A stretch of DNA of 64,000 nucleotides, taken from Candidatus Heimdallarchaeota archaeon (GTDB lineage Archaea > Asgardarchaeota > Heimdallarchaeia > Hodarchaeales > Hodarchaeaceae). The notes under the pieces were generated by a model. The model saw only the letters and a program-made list of their open reading frames with translations. It was not told the DNA's origin and ran no database searches. Location: assembly GCA_019057635.1 (NCBI GenBank), contig DXJL01000104.1, forward strand, positions 1 through 64,000, in the 5' to 3' direction. The translations under genes were made by a program, and so were the position numbers. This document shows, one piece after another, positions 44,872-54,784 of this stretch. The first letter of the stretch is position 1; each line of letters opens with the position of its first letter.

Positions 44872-47559
44872 ATGACAAAAAGGACGAAGAATATGAATTT
44901 TCTTTCTCAATATTGGCGTAAAAAACTGATTGGAGATATCAAACAGCAAAAGTTGTTGTTTTCAGCCTTATTTTTCCTTTGTATCTTTGGAGTAGGTTCC
45001 TATGTAACTCTCACCATGGGATATACGAATTTATATGCTTCTTTGGATAGAATATATGCAACTACTAATTTTGCTGATGTGGAAATAAATACACACTCTG
45101 ATATATGGTTTAATATCTCAGAAGTTGAGTCATTCGTCAAAAATTTTTCTAAACAGAACCCTGAAGTCGGTACAATAAATTTTCGTCTATTAGCCGCATC
45201 AGGATATAATTCGTCAATTGAAACTAAAGACGGTACTCGTTTTCAGCTTACTGCTGGACGAGCTATTGGAATTGACTGGACTTTCTCTCAAACTGAGATG
45301 GTTAATGGATTTATTTTTACAGAAGGGATGGAAAATCCTAATCCAGTGAATAATTCGATCCTTTTAGAAGCTCATTATGCTCGTACTTACGATTTGCATG
45401 TCAATGATTCACTCCAAACTAAGATAAACGGACAGGAATTTAATCTTACTATTCAAGGTATTGTTTATAATCCAGAATCACTAATTGTAATTCCTTCACG
45501 TCATGATTTTTTACCCAATAATCGATTTGGTAATATTTATCTACCTTTAAGAGCTTTACAAGAATATACTAATCTCACTGATCTAGCAAATAATATTATA
45601 ATTAAATTAGCAGATGATTTACACGATGAAGCGCGTTCTTCAATAGTTTCTAACTTCTATAGAGAGCTTAATCTATACACCACCAATTCGTTTGCACCAC
45701 CTATTTTTCAAGAATACCAGGTCTCGAATTGGGCAATTAATATGGATTTAGAGGAAATCAATAAAATTGCTATTGTCCTACCTATTCTAATTCTTGGTGT
45801 AGCAAGCATTGCCATTTTTATTACTTTAAATCGTCTAGTACAAAGTCAACGTCGAATAATCGGAATTGCTTCAAGTCTTGGTTATACACCCAATGACATT
45901 CTTCTCCATTATACCTCTTTTTCCCTAATACTGGGGATTTTAGGGAGTCTCGTAGGAATAATTTTGGGAATTTTATTATCTGGAGGTATAACCTGGGTAT
46001 ATGCCTACTTCATGGGTTTTCCAGCCATTATTTCGGTGGAATTACAACTAGAAGTAATCCTAAGTGCATTTTTCATCGGGGTATCAGTGACATTTATCAG
46101 TGGTCTAATCCCCGCTGTTAAAGCTAATTTAATTTCACCACGAGAGGCACTTCAGGGGAATATCACAGTCGGAAAGGGACGATTTTCATTCATTGAGAAG
46201 TTATTAAGGATTCGATCATTTCGTATCCGCTTTACAATTCCTCTTCGTAATCTTTTTAGGCAAAGATCGCGCACTATTGCAACGATATTCGCGATTTCTG
46301 CCTCTGTGATGATTTTAGTTGTATCAGGTGCATTTAACGATTCAATAAACACTGGAATCTCCAAACAATTTTCTGAAACATCACCGTATCACTTAACGGT
46401 TAGTTATGATGGTTTTAAATTTGCAGACCTTGGATTACTAGATGATATTGCTTTTATTGAACAACTACCAGGTGTTGAGTCAGTAGATCCAGTTTTAGAG
46501 CTTCCCTCTATACTTGAGACAAGTAGTCGAAAGGAAGAAGCTCTAATCATAGCATGGAACTCCTCATCTCCTCGAGCTCACAATTTTCAATGGACTTCGA
46601 AAGGAGATCAATTATTACCCAACAGCAGTCTTATACTCACTTCTGGTCTAGCTAGGACTTTAGGTTCCTCTACAGGCAGTATTTTATCTTATGGATATCC
46701 AAGAATTCCTTATTTGAATTCTGCTTTTGAAATTGCTAATGCAACATGGAATATATGGTTTACATTTGGTGAAGAGCGTGCTAGAAATGAGACTTTAGAT
46801 GAAATATATTCACTCATCACCCGAAACAAAGAACGCTTATCATTCTCCCAGACCTCGGAAGGTGTTAACCTTAGGAATGCAGATATCACGGTAACAGGAG
46901 TATCTGAAGAGATATGGGGCAGTGTAGCTTATACCACTGTACAAACTCTTACAGAATCAATGGGTATTGATATTTTCAAAAATTCTCATCTTGACATTGA
47001 CTTATCTCCTTATTCCAAGTTAATTCTAAAGGTAAAAAATCCAAACAATCTTACTATTTTAGAAAATATAAAAACAGAGATCAGTTCTCTTAGTGAAATA
47101 CGTTCTATTACTTTTGGGTACGATTTCCGAACATCAGTCAACCTCACTATGACTGCTTTCAATGTAATTGTAACCATTTTCATTATTTTTGCCTGTATTT
47201 TAGCAGGAGCTGCAATTTTCACAACTATACACATAAACTTTCAAGAACGAGCACGTGAAAGTGCCACAATGTTAACACTTGGTTTATCGGATCAAGAATT
47301 CCTATTCATCATTACAATTGAAAATGTCTTCCAAACAATAATGGGTATCCTCGGTGGAATTCTTCCTGGTCTTTTACTTGCAGATTGGATTCTTAGTAAT
47401 GCTTTAAGAACTTTTTACTTCAGGATCATAGTTACACCCCAAACCTGGATTATTTTATGGTTTGGTGTATTATTAATTGTCCTTATATCACAGATTCCTG
47501 CGATAATACAAGGAGTCAAGATGGATCTTGCAGAAGTCACAAAGGAATTTTCTCATTAA
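44872..47559 (+). CDS. FtsX-like ABC permease with two FtsX domains
   Basis: This 895-residue membrane protein has an N-terminal helix (LLFSALFFLCIFGVGSYVTL) and a large extracellular region. The first FtsX domain is at about residues 300-425 (VLPILILGVASIAIFITL, then YTSFSLILGILGSLVGI and SGLIPAVKANLISPREAL). A second extracytoplasmic domain follows after ATIFAISASVMILVVSGA. The C-terminal FtsX domain ends in ILWFGVLLIVLISQIPAI. The duplicated layout is that of LolCE/MacB-like or AcrD-type archaeal and Gram-positive permeases. It works with the ATPase just upstream. Confidence 0.92.
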   Translation: MTKRTKNMNFLSQYWRKKLIGDIKQQKLLFSALFFLCIFGVGSYVTLTMGYTNLYASLDRIYATTNFADVEINTHSDIWFNISEVESFVKNFSKQNPEVGTINFRLLAASGYNSSIETKDGTRFQLTAGRAIGIDWTFSQTEMVNGFIFTEGMENPNPVNNSILLEAHYARTYDLHVNDSLQTKINGQEFNLTIQGIVYNPESLIVIPSRHDFLPNNRFGNIYLPLRALQEYTNLTDLANNIIIKLADDLHDEARSSIVSNFYRELNLYTTNSFAPPIFQEYQVSNWAINMDLEEINKIAIVLPILILGVASIAIFITLNRLVQSQRRIIGIASSLGYTPNDILLHYTSFSLILGILGSLVGIILGILLSGGITWVYAYFMGFPAIISVELQLEVILSAFFIGVSVTFISGLIPAVKANLISPREALQGNITVGKGRFSFIEKLLRIRSFRIRFTIPLRNLFRQRSRTIATIFAISASVMILVVSGAFNDSINTGISKQFSETSPYHLTVSYDGFKFADLGLLDDIAFIEQLPGVESVDPVLELPSILETSSRKEEALIIAWNSSSPRAHNFQWTSKGDQLLPNSSLILTSGLARTLGSSTGSILSYGYPRIPYLNSAFEIANATWNIWFTFGEERARNETLDEIYSLITRNKERLSFSQTSEGVNLRNADITVTGVSEEIWGSVAYTTVQTLTESMGIDIFKNSHLDIDLSPYSKLILKVKNPNNLTILENIKTEISSLSEIRSITFGYDFRTSVNLTMTAFNVIVTIFIIFACILAGAAIFTTIHINFQERARESATMLTLGLSDQEFLFIITIENVFQTIMGILGGILPGLLLADWILSNALRTFYFRIIVTPQTWIILWFGVLLIVLISQIPAIIQGVKMDLAEVTKEFSH

Positions 47560-47617
47560 TTTTATCATATACGATTGTCTACAAAATAAGATTTGTGGGT
47601 CATGTGTCTATAGTGGA

Positions 47618-49021
47618 TCAATCAGAGGTGGGTATGTTGGCAACAACTCGTCCATCATGTTTTAAGTCGATTAGATCACGCTGATGTAACGGCTTAAGCT
47701 GGTTTTCTAAAACGATTGGATCCATACCAACACTTTTGGCTAAGGCATCTAAGCTCATTTCCCCATTCATTCTAATAAGGATTGTAATCGGTGCATAGTT
47801 AGAAAGGGATAGAACTTGTTCAATATAATCATTAATATTTCTAACTCTGTTCAAAGTTTGAGTTGTGATCTTTGTTAGCTTTATTTCTGATTCACGATCC
47901 CTAGCTTCTTCTAATTCTGCGTTTACTTTATCTATTTCTATTTTATAATCTGTTAAATTTTTGGATATATTGTCATTTAGCTCTACGAGCTCCGTTATCT
48001 GTACATCCATTTGTGTTGCGTTATTTTCAAGTGAAGCATTTCTTGCAGATAATTCTGTAATTTGAGTATGCAATTCTTTCGAGATATCAGCTTTCTTTGT
48101 TTGAGCTTCTACCAGTTTAGCTTGTAGTTCTTCTATTTCCGCCTGGAATTGTTTGGTGTTATCTCTTAAGCGCGTTTTAGCTGATTCTTCATATTCTTGT
48201 TTAACTTTAGTTAATGAGATCTGGAACTGCTCGTTTTTAAATTTGTATTTTTCTTGTTGCTCTTGTATTAGCTTCTGATATTCTTCCTGTTGTTCAGAAT
48301 ATGCACTGGCCCAAGTTTCCATTGCTTCCGATGCTTGAGAATCCGTAAGAGAGTTTAATCGGGAAATTTCAGCAGTTTTGTCAATTAATTCCATCTGTAA
48401 GGAGGCATTTTTCTCTTCTAGCGTAACGAAATTTTCACCTTTATTATCTAACTTACTTGTTTTTTCACTCAATTCGTTTACAGTTTCTTCCAGTTGAAAT
48501 GATAAATCTTCATTTTTGGTTTTCTCTTCGATTATAAGATTCTGCATTTCTTTTTGATAACTGTCGAATTTTGACTCAATTTCAGCATACTCTTTCTCTT
48601 TCATCTTTAATTGTTCTTGCAAGGATTCATTTATATGATTCAATCGGGACAGATCATTAGTTTGATTTTTTAGCCTTTCTCGGTCGTATTTGGTAAATTT
48701 TTCGTTTGCACCTGTGTCATCGAACGTAACATCTTGGATTAACATATTTTTTATCCAATTAAATGAAGACATTGTAATACGTGTTAATTGGCTCTCGATA
48801 GACCTATTAACATCATCATCAAGTGATTTCAACAATGAATCAACATATACTCGATCTTCATGTCGTGTGATGATATTCGACCGATTCAGTAGGTCATTTT
48901 TGAATCCACTGAATGACACTCCCAATGTTTGAATTGCTATCTTTCTATCCTTCGCTAAATCCTTAATAAATTCTAACCCATATTTTCGTAATTTGGATTC
49001 ATTCGATTCATCCATGGTCAT
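47618..49021 (-). CDS. Long coiled-coil protein with C-terminal winged-helix-like domain
   Basis: In this 467-residue protein residues 1-110 are globular and helical (SSFNWIKNMLIQDVTFDD). Residues about 115-380 are an unbroken coiled coil rich in Glu, Gln, Lys and Leu (LNHINESLQEQLKMKEKEYA). The C-terminus (about 395-467) reads APITILIRMNGEMSLDALAK, then VLENQLKPLHQRDLIDLKHD, the helix-turn-helix and wing of a small winged-helix domain. No membrane segment is present. The design suggests a scaffold or chromosome-associated protein, but I recognise no family. It is convergent with the ABC permease. Confidence 0.75.
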   Translation of the reverse strand: MTMDESNESKLRKYGLEFIKDLAKDRKIAIQTLGVSFSGFKNDLLNRSNIITRHEDRVYVDSLLKSLDDDVNRSIESQLTRITMSSFNWIKNMLIQDVTFDDTGANEKFTKYDRERLKNQTNDLSRLNHINESLQEQLKMKEKEYAEIESKFDSYQKEMQNLIIEEKTKNEDLSFQLEETVNELSEKTSKLDNKGENFVTLEEKNASLQMELIDKTAEISRLNSLTDSQASEAMETWASAYSEQQEEYQKLIQEQQEKYKFKNEQFQISLTKVKQEYEESAKTRLRDNTKQFQAEIEELQAKLVEAQTKKADISKELHTQITELSARNASLENNATQMDVQITELVELNDNISKNLTDYKIEIDKVNAELEEARDRESEIKLTKITTQTLNRVRNINDYIEQVLSLSNYAPITILIRMNGEMSLDALAKSVGMDPIVLENQLKPLHQRDLIDLKHDGRVVANIPTSD

Positions 49022-49282
49022 TTTTGTCCGACAAAGTGATTTTCTTCATATTCGCTGACCTCTCTCTCTCACAACCTTAAAAGGTCTCCCTCCCTCACAT
49101 CTTCAACCTTGAGGTGATGAAAAAAATACTTCCTTAGCTCCAAGGTCATAATCTCTTGTAACTTCGTTAGACGAGTTACCCGTCAAAGGCAAGAGAGCAT
49201 TGCCCCAAATATGTTGAAAATTATTGATGTTGTGGATGTCAAAACTAGATGTGTTTCAAGTAGTCCCAACGGAAAGCATACA
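49022..49282. other. Gene-free stretch
   Basis: This region upstream of the coiled-coil gene contains no credible ORF, tRNA or repeat. With the solo TnpB-type end just after it, it makes up most of a 421-bp gap. Confidence 0.4.
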
Positions 49283-49374
49283 TTCTCTTGTTGCTAACCT
49301 GCCGGATAGTAGATGTGTGACTCATCCAGTCCATAACTATTTTTCTAAATAGTTGTCTGACAAATTTAGTCATG
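49283..49374 (+). mobile_element. Solo right-end copy of the TnpB element (PATE-like / omega-RNA-like), copy 2
   Basis: These 92 bp match the copy at 5947-6037, starting TTCTCTTGTTGCTAACCTGC and ending TTTAGTCATG. The hairpin is AACTATTT-TTCT-AAATAGTT; the stem is identical to copy 1 while the loop differs. GATAG-T-AGATG shows two changes from copy 1 that would abolish part of the first stem. The left boundary is the same as in copy 1, so both are copies of one short unit, not chance remnants of separate full elements. Confidence 0.75.
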
Positions 49375-49442
49375 AGACTTTTATGTAGAAACTGCAGCAA
49401 AAATATTCGCTAACAGATTGGTGATCCTGCAAATATTTTTAA

Positions 49443-50489
49443 TTATCCTTTCCACACATTGCTAGTATTGCGAGGAACGGGAATATCTTTCATTGTATAG
49501 AGTCCTTCACTGGAATTACATGCCTGTGGAATTAAATTTACGACCATAGCTGCTGTACCAAGATCACCATGTACGCCTCCAATTATTTTTTGATTGATAT
49601 TAGGCGTTCCTTGTATATTAACACTATCATATTCCTCATGATCCCCAGCGAAGGCAATAAAATCCATTGAGATGAAAATTTCTCCTTTATCCAAATTTAT
49701 TTGAGTAGCGTTACTTTTCAAGCCACAAACATCCCCTTTTTGAATTAATTTACCATAGGAAGTCATGAAATCCTGTGTAGCAAGTATGGGTTCAGGGAGT
49801 GATTCTACAATCCTTCCGTAAGATAAACCTAATGCTCCGATAATCATCTGAATTGATTCTTTTAATCCTACATGACCAGTTATTTCTTTCTTCTTAATTT
49901 TATCTTGAAACTCACTCGGTGACAAACCCGTACCAATCTTTCTTTGAAAGGGTTCTCTTCTTTTAGATGAGTTCATCATTCGTGTAATAGATATCTTTTC
50001 TACTTCTTGACAGGGAGCTGTTAACACTATTGGTAATAGATCCATCAAATATCCTGGATTAATACCCGTTCCAATAATAGTACACCCCTTTTCCTTTGCC
50101 AATTTGTCTAACTCCTGTGACAATTCTGGGTGGTTAATATATGGATAAGAAAGCTCTTCACAGATAGATATGACATTTATCCCCTCTAAGACTATCTCTT
50201 TGATAGTAGATGCAGCACTTATTAAGGAGGAGGTCGTAGCAACGATAACAACGTCAACTTGGGTACTAGCCAATATTGGTTTGAAGCTCTTTTGGATTTT
50301 AATTTGAGGAGCTGATGAATTTTCCAAAACATCACTTAATAATTGACCCTCAAGCTGAGGATCAATATCTACAACCCCTAGAAGATTGATATTTTCACGA
50401 GAAATTAGCAAACTGGTAATAAGTTTACCCATTGGACCTAAACCGATTTGTACAATATTAAAACCTTTAGCCATTCTAATTCGAACCAC
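49443..50489 (-). CDS. NAD(P)-dependent dehydrogenase of the DapB / 2,4-diaminopentanoate dehydrogenase group
   Basis: This 348-residue protein has an N-terminal Rossmann fold (NIVQIGLGPMGKLITSLLIS) and VDVVIVATTSS at the second half of the cofactor fold. The substrate domain has GTGINPGYLMDLLPIVL, characteristic of 2,4-diaminopentanoate dehydrogenase-like proteins. The ending GVHGDLGTAAMVVNLIP also matches that group. It would reduce or oxidise an amine or imine, but its substrate is unknown. The upstream amidohydrolase ends 2 bp before it starts, so the two form an operon. The start may be the internal Met of MAKGFNIV. Confidence 0.85.
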   Translation of the reverse strand: MVRIRMAKGFNIVQIGLGPMGKLITSLLISRENINLLGVVDIDPQLEGQLLSDVLENSSAPQIKIQKSFKPILASTQVDVVIVATTSSLISAASTIKEIVLEGINVISICEELSYPYINHPELSQELDKLAKEKGCTIIGTGINPGYLMDLLPIVLTAPCQEVEKISITRMMNSSKRREPFQRKIGTGLSPSEFQDKIKKKEITGHVGLKESIQMIIGALGLSYGRIVESLPEPILATQDFMTSYGKLIQKGDVCGLKSNATQINLDKGEIFISMDFIAFAGDHEEYDSVNIQGTPNINQKIIGGVHGDLGTAAMVVNLIPQACNSSEGLYTMKDIPVPRNTSNVWKG

Positions 50490-50491
50490 TT

Positions 50492-51451
50492 TTATTTGCT
50501 TAAATTAAAGAATTTTTCTGCATTCTTCCAGTAAAAATGTTCCAAGATCTTATCTGAAAGATTCAAGCCATTAATGTATGTCGGGGAATTTGGATTATCT
50601 TCATCAGGAAAAGGAAGTTCAATTTTTTGGTGGTTACTTTCCCAGAATAACCTCTGGGCCCAATAACGAGTAGCTAGATACTTTTCGTCGCGGTCTTCCC
50701 ATCCAACAGATAGATCTGTTGCAAAAAGTATCCTTTTGTAATGTTGTTCAAAGAATTCTTTTGTACGTTCGATATTATTCCCTAGTTCCCTAATCATCCA
50801 TTTAGTTGAGGCCGTGTCAATGTAGAGGTTTGGAAAATCATGTAAATCCTGAGTAACTTGTTTTAAATTCTCTGGGAGACTATGAAAATGAACACTAATT
50901 AATTTCAAAGACAAATGATTTCTCATTACTTCTCGAAACTCGCTCAATGCCTGCTCTTTTGATCTATATCGCTCCACGTCTTGATATTTTGTGGCATACC
51001 AGATGTCTGGATCAGCAACATGAATATCCATTGGAATGTGGTAATTTTCAATTAATGTAAAAGCTGGATCGAAAATTGGGAGATTAAGAGAAAATGGTTT
51101 ATCTGCTTCAAAAAAATCAAGGAATCTAGGACCAAACCAAACCTTAACCATCGAGTAATTTTCCAAGTGCGCTTCTTCAATAGCAGTGAGTATTCTCTCT
51201 GGTTCATGTTTGGCAAATGCATCAATCGGGAGATAATAAGCAAACTTGATCAGATCGTCGTGTCCATCCTCTTCTAAAGTTTTTTTTACATCAGGCGCAG
51301 CGATTCCCATGAAACGATGCACACCATATTTCCTACCAATCTTTAATAATGGTTCAAAGGCATCAGCGCTCCATATGTGAACATGCGAATCCCATATCTT
51401 CGTATTAAGCTTTGATAGTCCGTTTAGTGGATTAGAAAGATCAAACTGCAT
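50492..51451 (-). CDS. Amidohydrolase (TIM-barrel, Amidohydro_2 family)
   Basis: This 319-residue metal-dependent hydrolase has the first ligand pair in KIWDSHVHIWSAD. A mid-barrel strand (IPMDIHVADPDIWY) and SVHFHSLPEN give further His residues. FATDLSVGWED supplies the catalytic Asp, followed by the family's typical FYWKNAEKFFNL at the end. Members act as hydrolases or decarboxylases on ring or lactone substrates. It is paired with the dehydrogenase just downstream; together they could process an amino-acid-derived ring compound, which is inference. Confidence 0.87.
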   Translation of the reverse strand: MQFDLSNPLNGLSKLNTKIWDSHVHIWSADAFEPLLKIGRKYGVHRFMGIAAPDVKKTLEEDGHDDLIKFAYYLPIDAFAKHEPERILTAIEEAHLENYSMVKVWFGPRFLDFFEADKPFSLNLPIFDPAFTLIENYHIPMDIHVADPDIWYATKYQDVERYRSKEQALSEFREVMRNHLSLKLISVHFHSLPENLKQVTQDLHDFPNLYIDTASTKWMIRELGNNIERTKEFFEQHYKRILFATDLSVGWEDRDEKYLATRYWAQRLFWESNHQKIELPFPDEDNPNSPTYINGLNLSDKILEHFYWKNAEKFFNLSK

Positions 51452-51665
51452 GTTTTTGCCATTTTCTCATCAATGCAATAAACTTGATGTTTTTTGAAAA
51501 GGTAAAATTGAGTTGAAGTTTTAGTAACAAAACAGATCTCAGAAAGGATTAATAAAACTAAAAGACACCAACCTTTAAGATCACACAAAAAATTACTCTA
51601 TGTGGAAGATAATAAACGACTATCATGAAAAACAGTTTTTCCTTACCAGGATATTATCAAACTAG

Positions 51666-52400
51666 TTGATGGAATCGAATCATATGTCTAACTTAACTCC
51701 TGTATCACTTAAAGCTATACTTTTTGATTTCGATGGCACTTTGGTCGACACAAAATCATTTTATTTCGGACTAATTGCTGATTATCTTGGTACAGACCAT
51801 ATCAAAACAATTTCCTTAGCGGGTGAGATTATCGAGGCTAAATTAGTACCTGAAGATGCTAATGTAAGATGGAAAATTATAAAGGCTTCCTACCAAGTTT
51901 CCCGAAAAATGGGATTTGGTATTATTCGATCCCTGAAGGCAATTTGGTATCTTTCACAAAATCATTCTAAGCATTTCTCCTCTGCGAAACCAACAGAGGG
52001 GACAATTCAAGGGATAATTAAACTAAAGAAACTAGGAGTTCAAATTGGGATTATCAGTTATACTTCTCGTAAAAAAATCTTATCTTTCTTATCTAAGTAC
52101 TTTCAAGACAGTAGCATAATACCAGAAAGAAATATTCTGGCTAAGGGAGAATTTGGAAAATCGAAGGAAGCGGGAATTGAAAAATTCATTAGATCATTTG
52201 ACCTTGTAGAACATAAATATTTGTGCGCAATTGTTGGTGATCTAGGAGGAGATATTCTTGCAGGCAATAATCTTGGTATCACAACAATTGGATTAACAAC
52301 GGGTTATGCCCCCTCAAAAATACTAAAATTAACTAAACCCTCTAAGATATTTAATTCGGTAATCGAATTAGCCGAAGCCGTCGAAATCCCTTCTAACTAG
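51666..52400 (+). CDS. HAD-family phosphatase
   Basis: This 244-residue HAD protein has motif I ILFDFDGTLVDTKSFY (nucleophile Asp and acid/base Asp). The cap is at about residues 28-115. Motif II is IGIISYTSRKKI, the motif III Lys is in the KGEFGKSKEAG region, and motif IV is AIVGDLGGDILAGNNLG. It resembles phosphoglycolate phosphatase or other beta-phosphoglucomutase-like enzymes. Its start could be an internal Met (MSNLTPVSLKA). The stop overlaps the convergent glpK stop by 8 bp. Confidence 0.88.
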   Translation: MMESNHMSNLTPVSLKAILFDFDGTLVDTKSFYFGLIADYLGTDHIKTISLAGEIIEAKLVPEDANVRWKIIKASYQVSRKMGFGIIRSLKAIWYLSQNHSKHFSSAKPTEGTIQGIIKLKKLGVQIGIISYTSRKKILSFLSKYFQDSSIIPERNILAKGEFGKSKEAGIEKFIRSFDLVEHKYLCAIVGDLGGDILAGNNLGITTIGLTTGYAPSKILKLTKPSKIFNSVIELAEAVEIPSN

Positions 52401-53907
52401 GATCTACCCATGCTTTGGCCTTTGTTACCGCCTTATTCCAATAGTGAAGGTGTTTTTTACGTTCATCCTCACTCATACTCGGCTTAAAAATCCTATCAAC
52501 AGCCCATGTTTCCTTTAGCTCCCTTAAATCCTGCCAGTATCCTACAGCTAACCCCGCTGCGTATGCGGCTCCTAAAGCTGTGGTTTCCTCAATTCTTGGT
52601 CGAATGCACTCAATCCCCAAAATATCCGCTTGAAATTGCATCAACAAGCTATTCTTTGATGCCCCTCCATCTACTCTTAAATTAGATAACTTAACTTTAC
52701 TATCTACTTCCATGGCATCGAAAACATCTACAGATTGAAATGCGATAGATTCCAATACAGCACGGGTGATATGTGCTTTGTTACTTCCTCTAGTTAGCCC
52801 CACGACTGTTCCACGCGCAGTTATATCCCAATGGGGGGAAAATAGTCCAACAAATGCAGGGACAAAATACACTCCTCCATTGTCTTCAACCGAAGATGCT
52901 AATTCCTCAGATTCCTTGGCCGTTGAAAAAAAACCTAATTGATCCCTTAACCACTGTACAGCTGCTCCACTTATCGCAATGCTTCCTTCCAACGCATAAG
53001 TGATTTCGTTACCAACTCCATAGCCAACCGTTGTAATTAATCCTGATTTCGATTGAACAATATTTTTTCCAGTATTCATAAGAAGGAAGTTACCAGTTCC
53101 GTATGTGTTCTTTGCATTTCCACTTTCAAAACAAGTTTGTCCAAACAAGGCTGCTTGTTGATCTCCTAAGTCACCACATATAGGGGGACCTTTTCCTTCG
53201 GCTTTCCATACGTATCCATAAATATTTGAATCGCTAGAAGGACGAATATCAGGTAACATAGATCGAGGAACTTTTAAAATTTCTAATAGCTCATCATCCC
53301 ATTTTAGTGTTTTTAAATTCATCAACATTGTACGAGACGCATTTGAAAAATCTGTGACATGAACTCCACCTTTAATCCCTCCAGTTAAATTCCATAGAAT
53401 CCATGTATCAATATTCCCAAAAAGAAGCTGTTGATTTGTAACTTTTGAGCGTGATTTACTTACATTATCTAAGATCCATTGAATTTTGGGACCTGAAAAG
53501 TAAGTTGCTGTAACTAAACCAGTTCGAGCTTTGATCTCATCTTCTAATCCTTCCCTCTTTAACGATTCACAGATGTCATTAGTACGAGTACACTGCCAGA
53601 CGATGGCATTACAAATCGGGATTCCAGAATTTTTATTCCAAACAACTGTCGTTTCTCGCTGATTTGTTATACCAATAGCTTTTAAATCATCAATAGATAA
53701 CTTAGCAGATTGCAGGGCTTTATGTATGGCGAAATCCGTATTTTTCCATATTTCCAGAGGATCATGCTCTACCCACCCAGGTTTAGGAAAGATTTGTTGA
53801 TGTTCTTTGTAGTGCGAACTAACCAAATTACTTTCGTGATCAAAAATCATGAATCTTGTGCCTGTGGTACCCTGATCAATAGCACCTATGTACTTTTCTG
53901 TGACCAA
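52393..53907 (-). CDS. glpK: Glycerol kinase
   Basis: This 504-residue FGGY kinase is of standard length. The N-terminal ATP and glycerol site is GAIDQGTTGTRFMIFD, and AIGITNQRETTVVW and NAIVWQCTRT are typical glycerol-kinase segments. The second half has NTYGTGNFLLMNTG and the FGGY signature around LSNLRVDGGASKNSLLMQFQADILG. It makes glycerol-3-phosphate. In archaea it serves glycerol catabolism or salvage, since archaeal lipids need glycerol-1-phosphate. No glycerol transporter or G3P dehydrogenase is beside it. Confidence 0.96.
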   Translation of the reverse strand: MVTEKYIGAIDQGTTGTRFMIFDHESNLVSSHYKEHQQIFPKPGWVEHDPLEIWKNTDFAIHKALQSAKLSIDDLKAIGITNQRETTVVWNKNSGIPICNAIVWQCTRTNDICESLKREGLEDEIKARTGLVTATYFSGPKIQWILDNVSKSRSKVTNQQLLFGNIDTWILWNLTGGIKGGVHVTDFSNASRTMLMNLKTLKWDDELLEILKVPRSMLPDIRPSSDSNIYGYVWKAEGKGPPICGDLGDQQAALFGQTCFESGNAKNTYGTGNFLLMNTGKNIVQSKSGLITTVGYGVGNEITYALEGSIAISGAAVQWLRDQLGFFSTAKESEELASSVEDNGGVYFVPAFVGLFSPHWDITARGTVVGLTRGSNKAHITRAVLESIAFQSVDVFDAMEVDSKVKLSNLRVDGGASKNSLLMQFQADILGIECIRPRIEETTALGAAYAAGLAVGYWQDLRELKETWAVDRIFKPSMSEDERKKHLHYWNKAVTKAKAWVDPS

Positions 53908-53986
53908 AGGGAATGAACTCCATAACTAGGATTTTAGACGATTAAACTCTTATTAAACAATTTTGTAAATGTCAATACTGGTGAGT

Positions 53987-54517
53987 CTACTTCCCCTGAG
54001 AAGTCTTATCTATTTTTCTTTTCACTTGGTTCAAGAGAGACTGGTTCTTACCAAAACTACATCGAAGCACTTCGTAATCAAATTTTAAACTAAATTCAGA
54101 TAGAAAATCATCAAAAATCGATTCACGAAGAACTATTATATTCCCCTGAGGTCGAGTAAGGGCTGTTTCAAGTACAGGAAAGTACCCTTTTCCATCCATC
54201 TCCAAAATGCCAATTTCATCGATGAAAAGGTATGCACAATCCTGTCCACTAGAAATATGTTGTAGCGCAAGTTGCATGTTCTTTTCACTAATTCGAAATT
54301 TCCCAATAGAAACTGAGGATTCGTGATTTTTAGCCTCAAATGAAATTTTCTCTTCGCTTTGAATTAAATAAAAACATCTCACTGTGTTCAGGATGGTGAT
54401 AACCCCTCCAGCAGAGAGTTCATGGTTTTGAATATGATTTAAAATTTCTAGACATAAGGTAGATTTCCCAGACTTGCTCGGCCCTGTAATGAGAAATGAA
54501 GGGTTCTTACTTACCAT
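53987..54517 (-). CDS. THEP1-like nucleoside-triphosphatase
   Basis: This 176-residue P-loop protein has the Walker A SFLITGPSKSGKSTLCLEIL and Walker B YLFIDEIGILEMDGKGYF. The DEIG-x-LE phrase is characteristic of THEP1 NTPases, which hydrolyse NTPs, perhaps for RNA-linked roles. AGGVITI after the first helix also fits the family (AGG.xT). It is downstream of radA on the same strand with a 267-bp gap, so it is likely separate. Confidence 0.8.
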   Translation of the reverse strand: MVSKNPSFLITGPSKSGKSTLCLEILNHIQNHELSAGGVITILNTVRCFYLIQSEEKISFEAKNHESSVSIGKFRISEKNMQLALQHISSGQDCAYLFIDEIGILEMDGKGYFPVLETALTRPQGNIIVLRESIFDDFLSEFSLKFDYEVLRCSFGKNQSLLNQVKRKIDKTSQGK

Positions 54518-54691
54518 GATTAACCCTTTTTTACTCTATTTATAAACTCGTATTAGTCTAAATTTCATAATTTGATTTGGTAGGCAACTTAAATTTAAGA
54601 GTTCCGAAAGAAGAATTCGTACTTCAGTTTTTCTATAGCCCACAATTTACACTCGGTTTGGTACAAGGGTTGACAATAGTCAATATTTCTG

Positions 54692-54721
54692 TGGACAAAT
54701 AGAGACAAATATGGACAGATA
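54692..54721. repeat. Three tandem 10-bp repeats between radA and the NTPase gene
   Basis: Three consecutive 10-mers, GGACAAATAG, AGACAAATAT and GGACAGATAT, repeat once per helical turn. They lie about 175 bp before the NTPase start and 64 bp after the radA stop. They could be a regulator site, or chance in AT-rich DNA. Confidence 0.35.
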
Positions 54722-54784
54722 TCCCAGAGAAAAGGTGGTTTTCAAGGAAAATTCATATCTCCCTAAAAACCGAGAAATGGCAGG

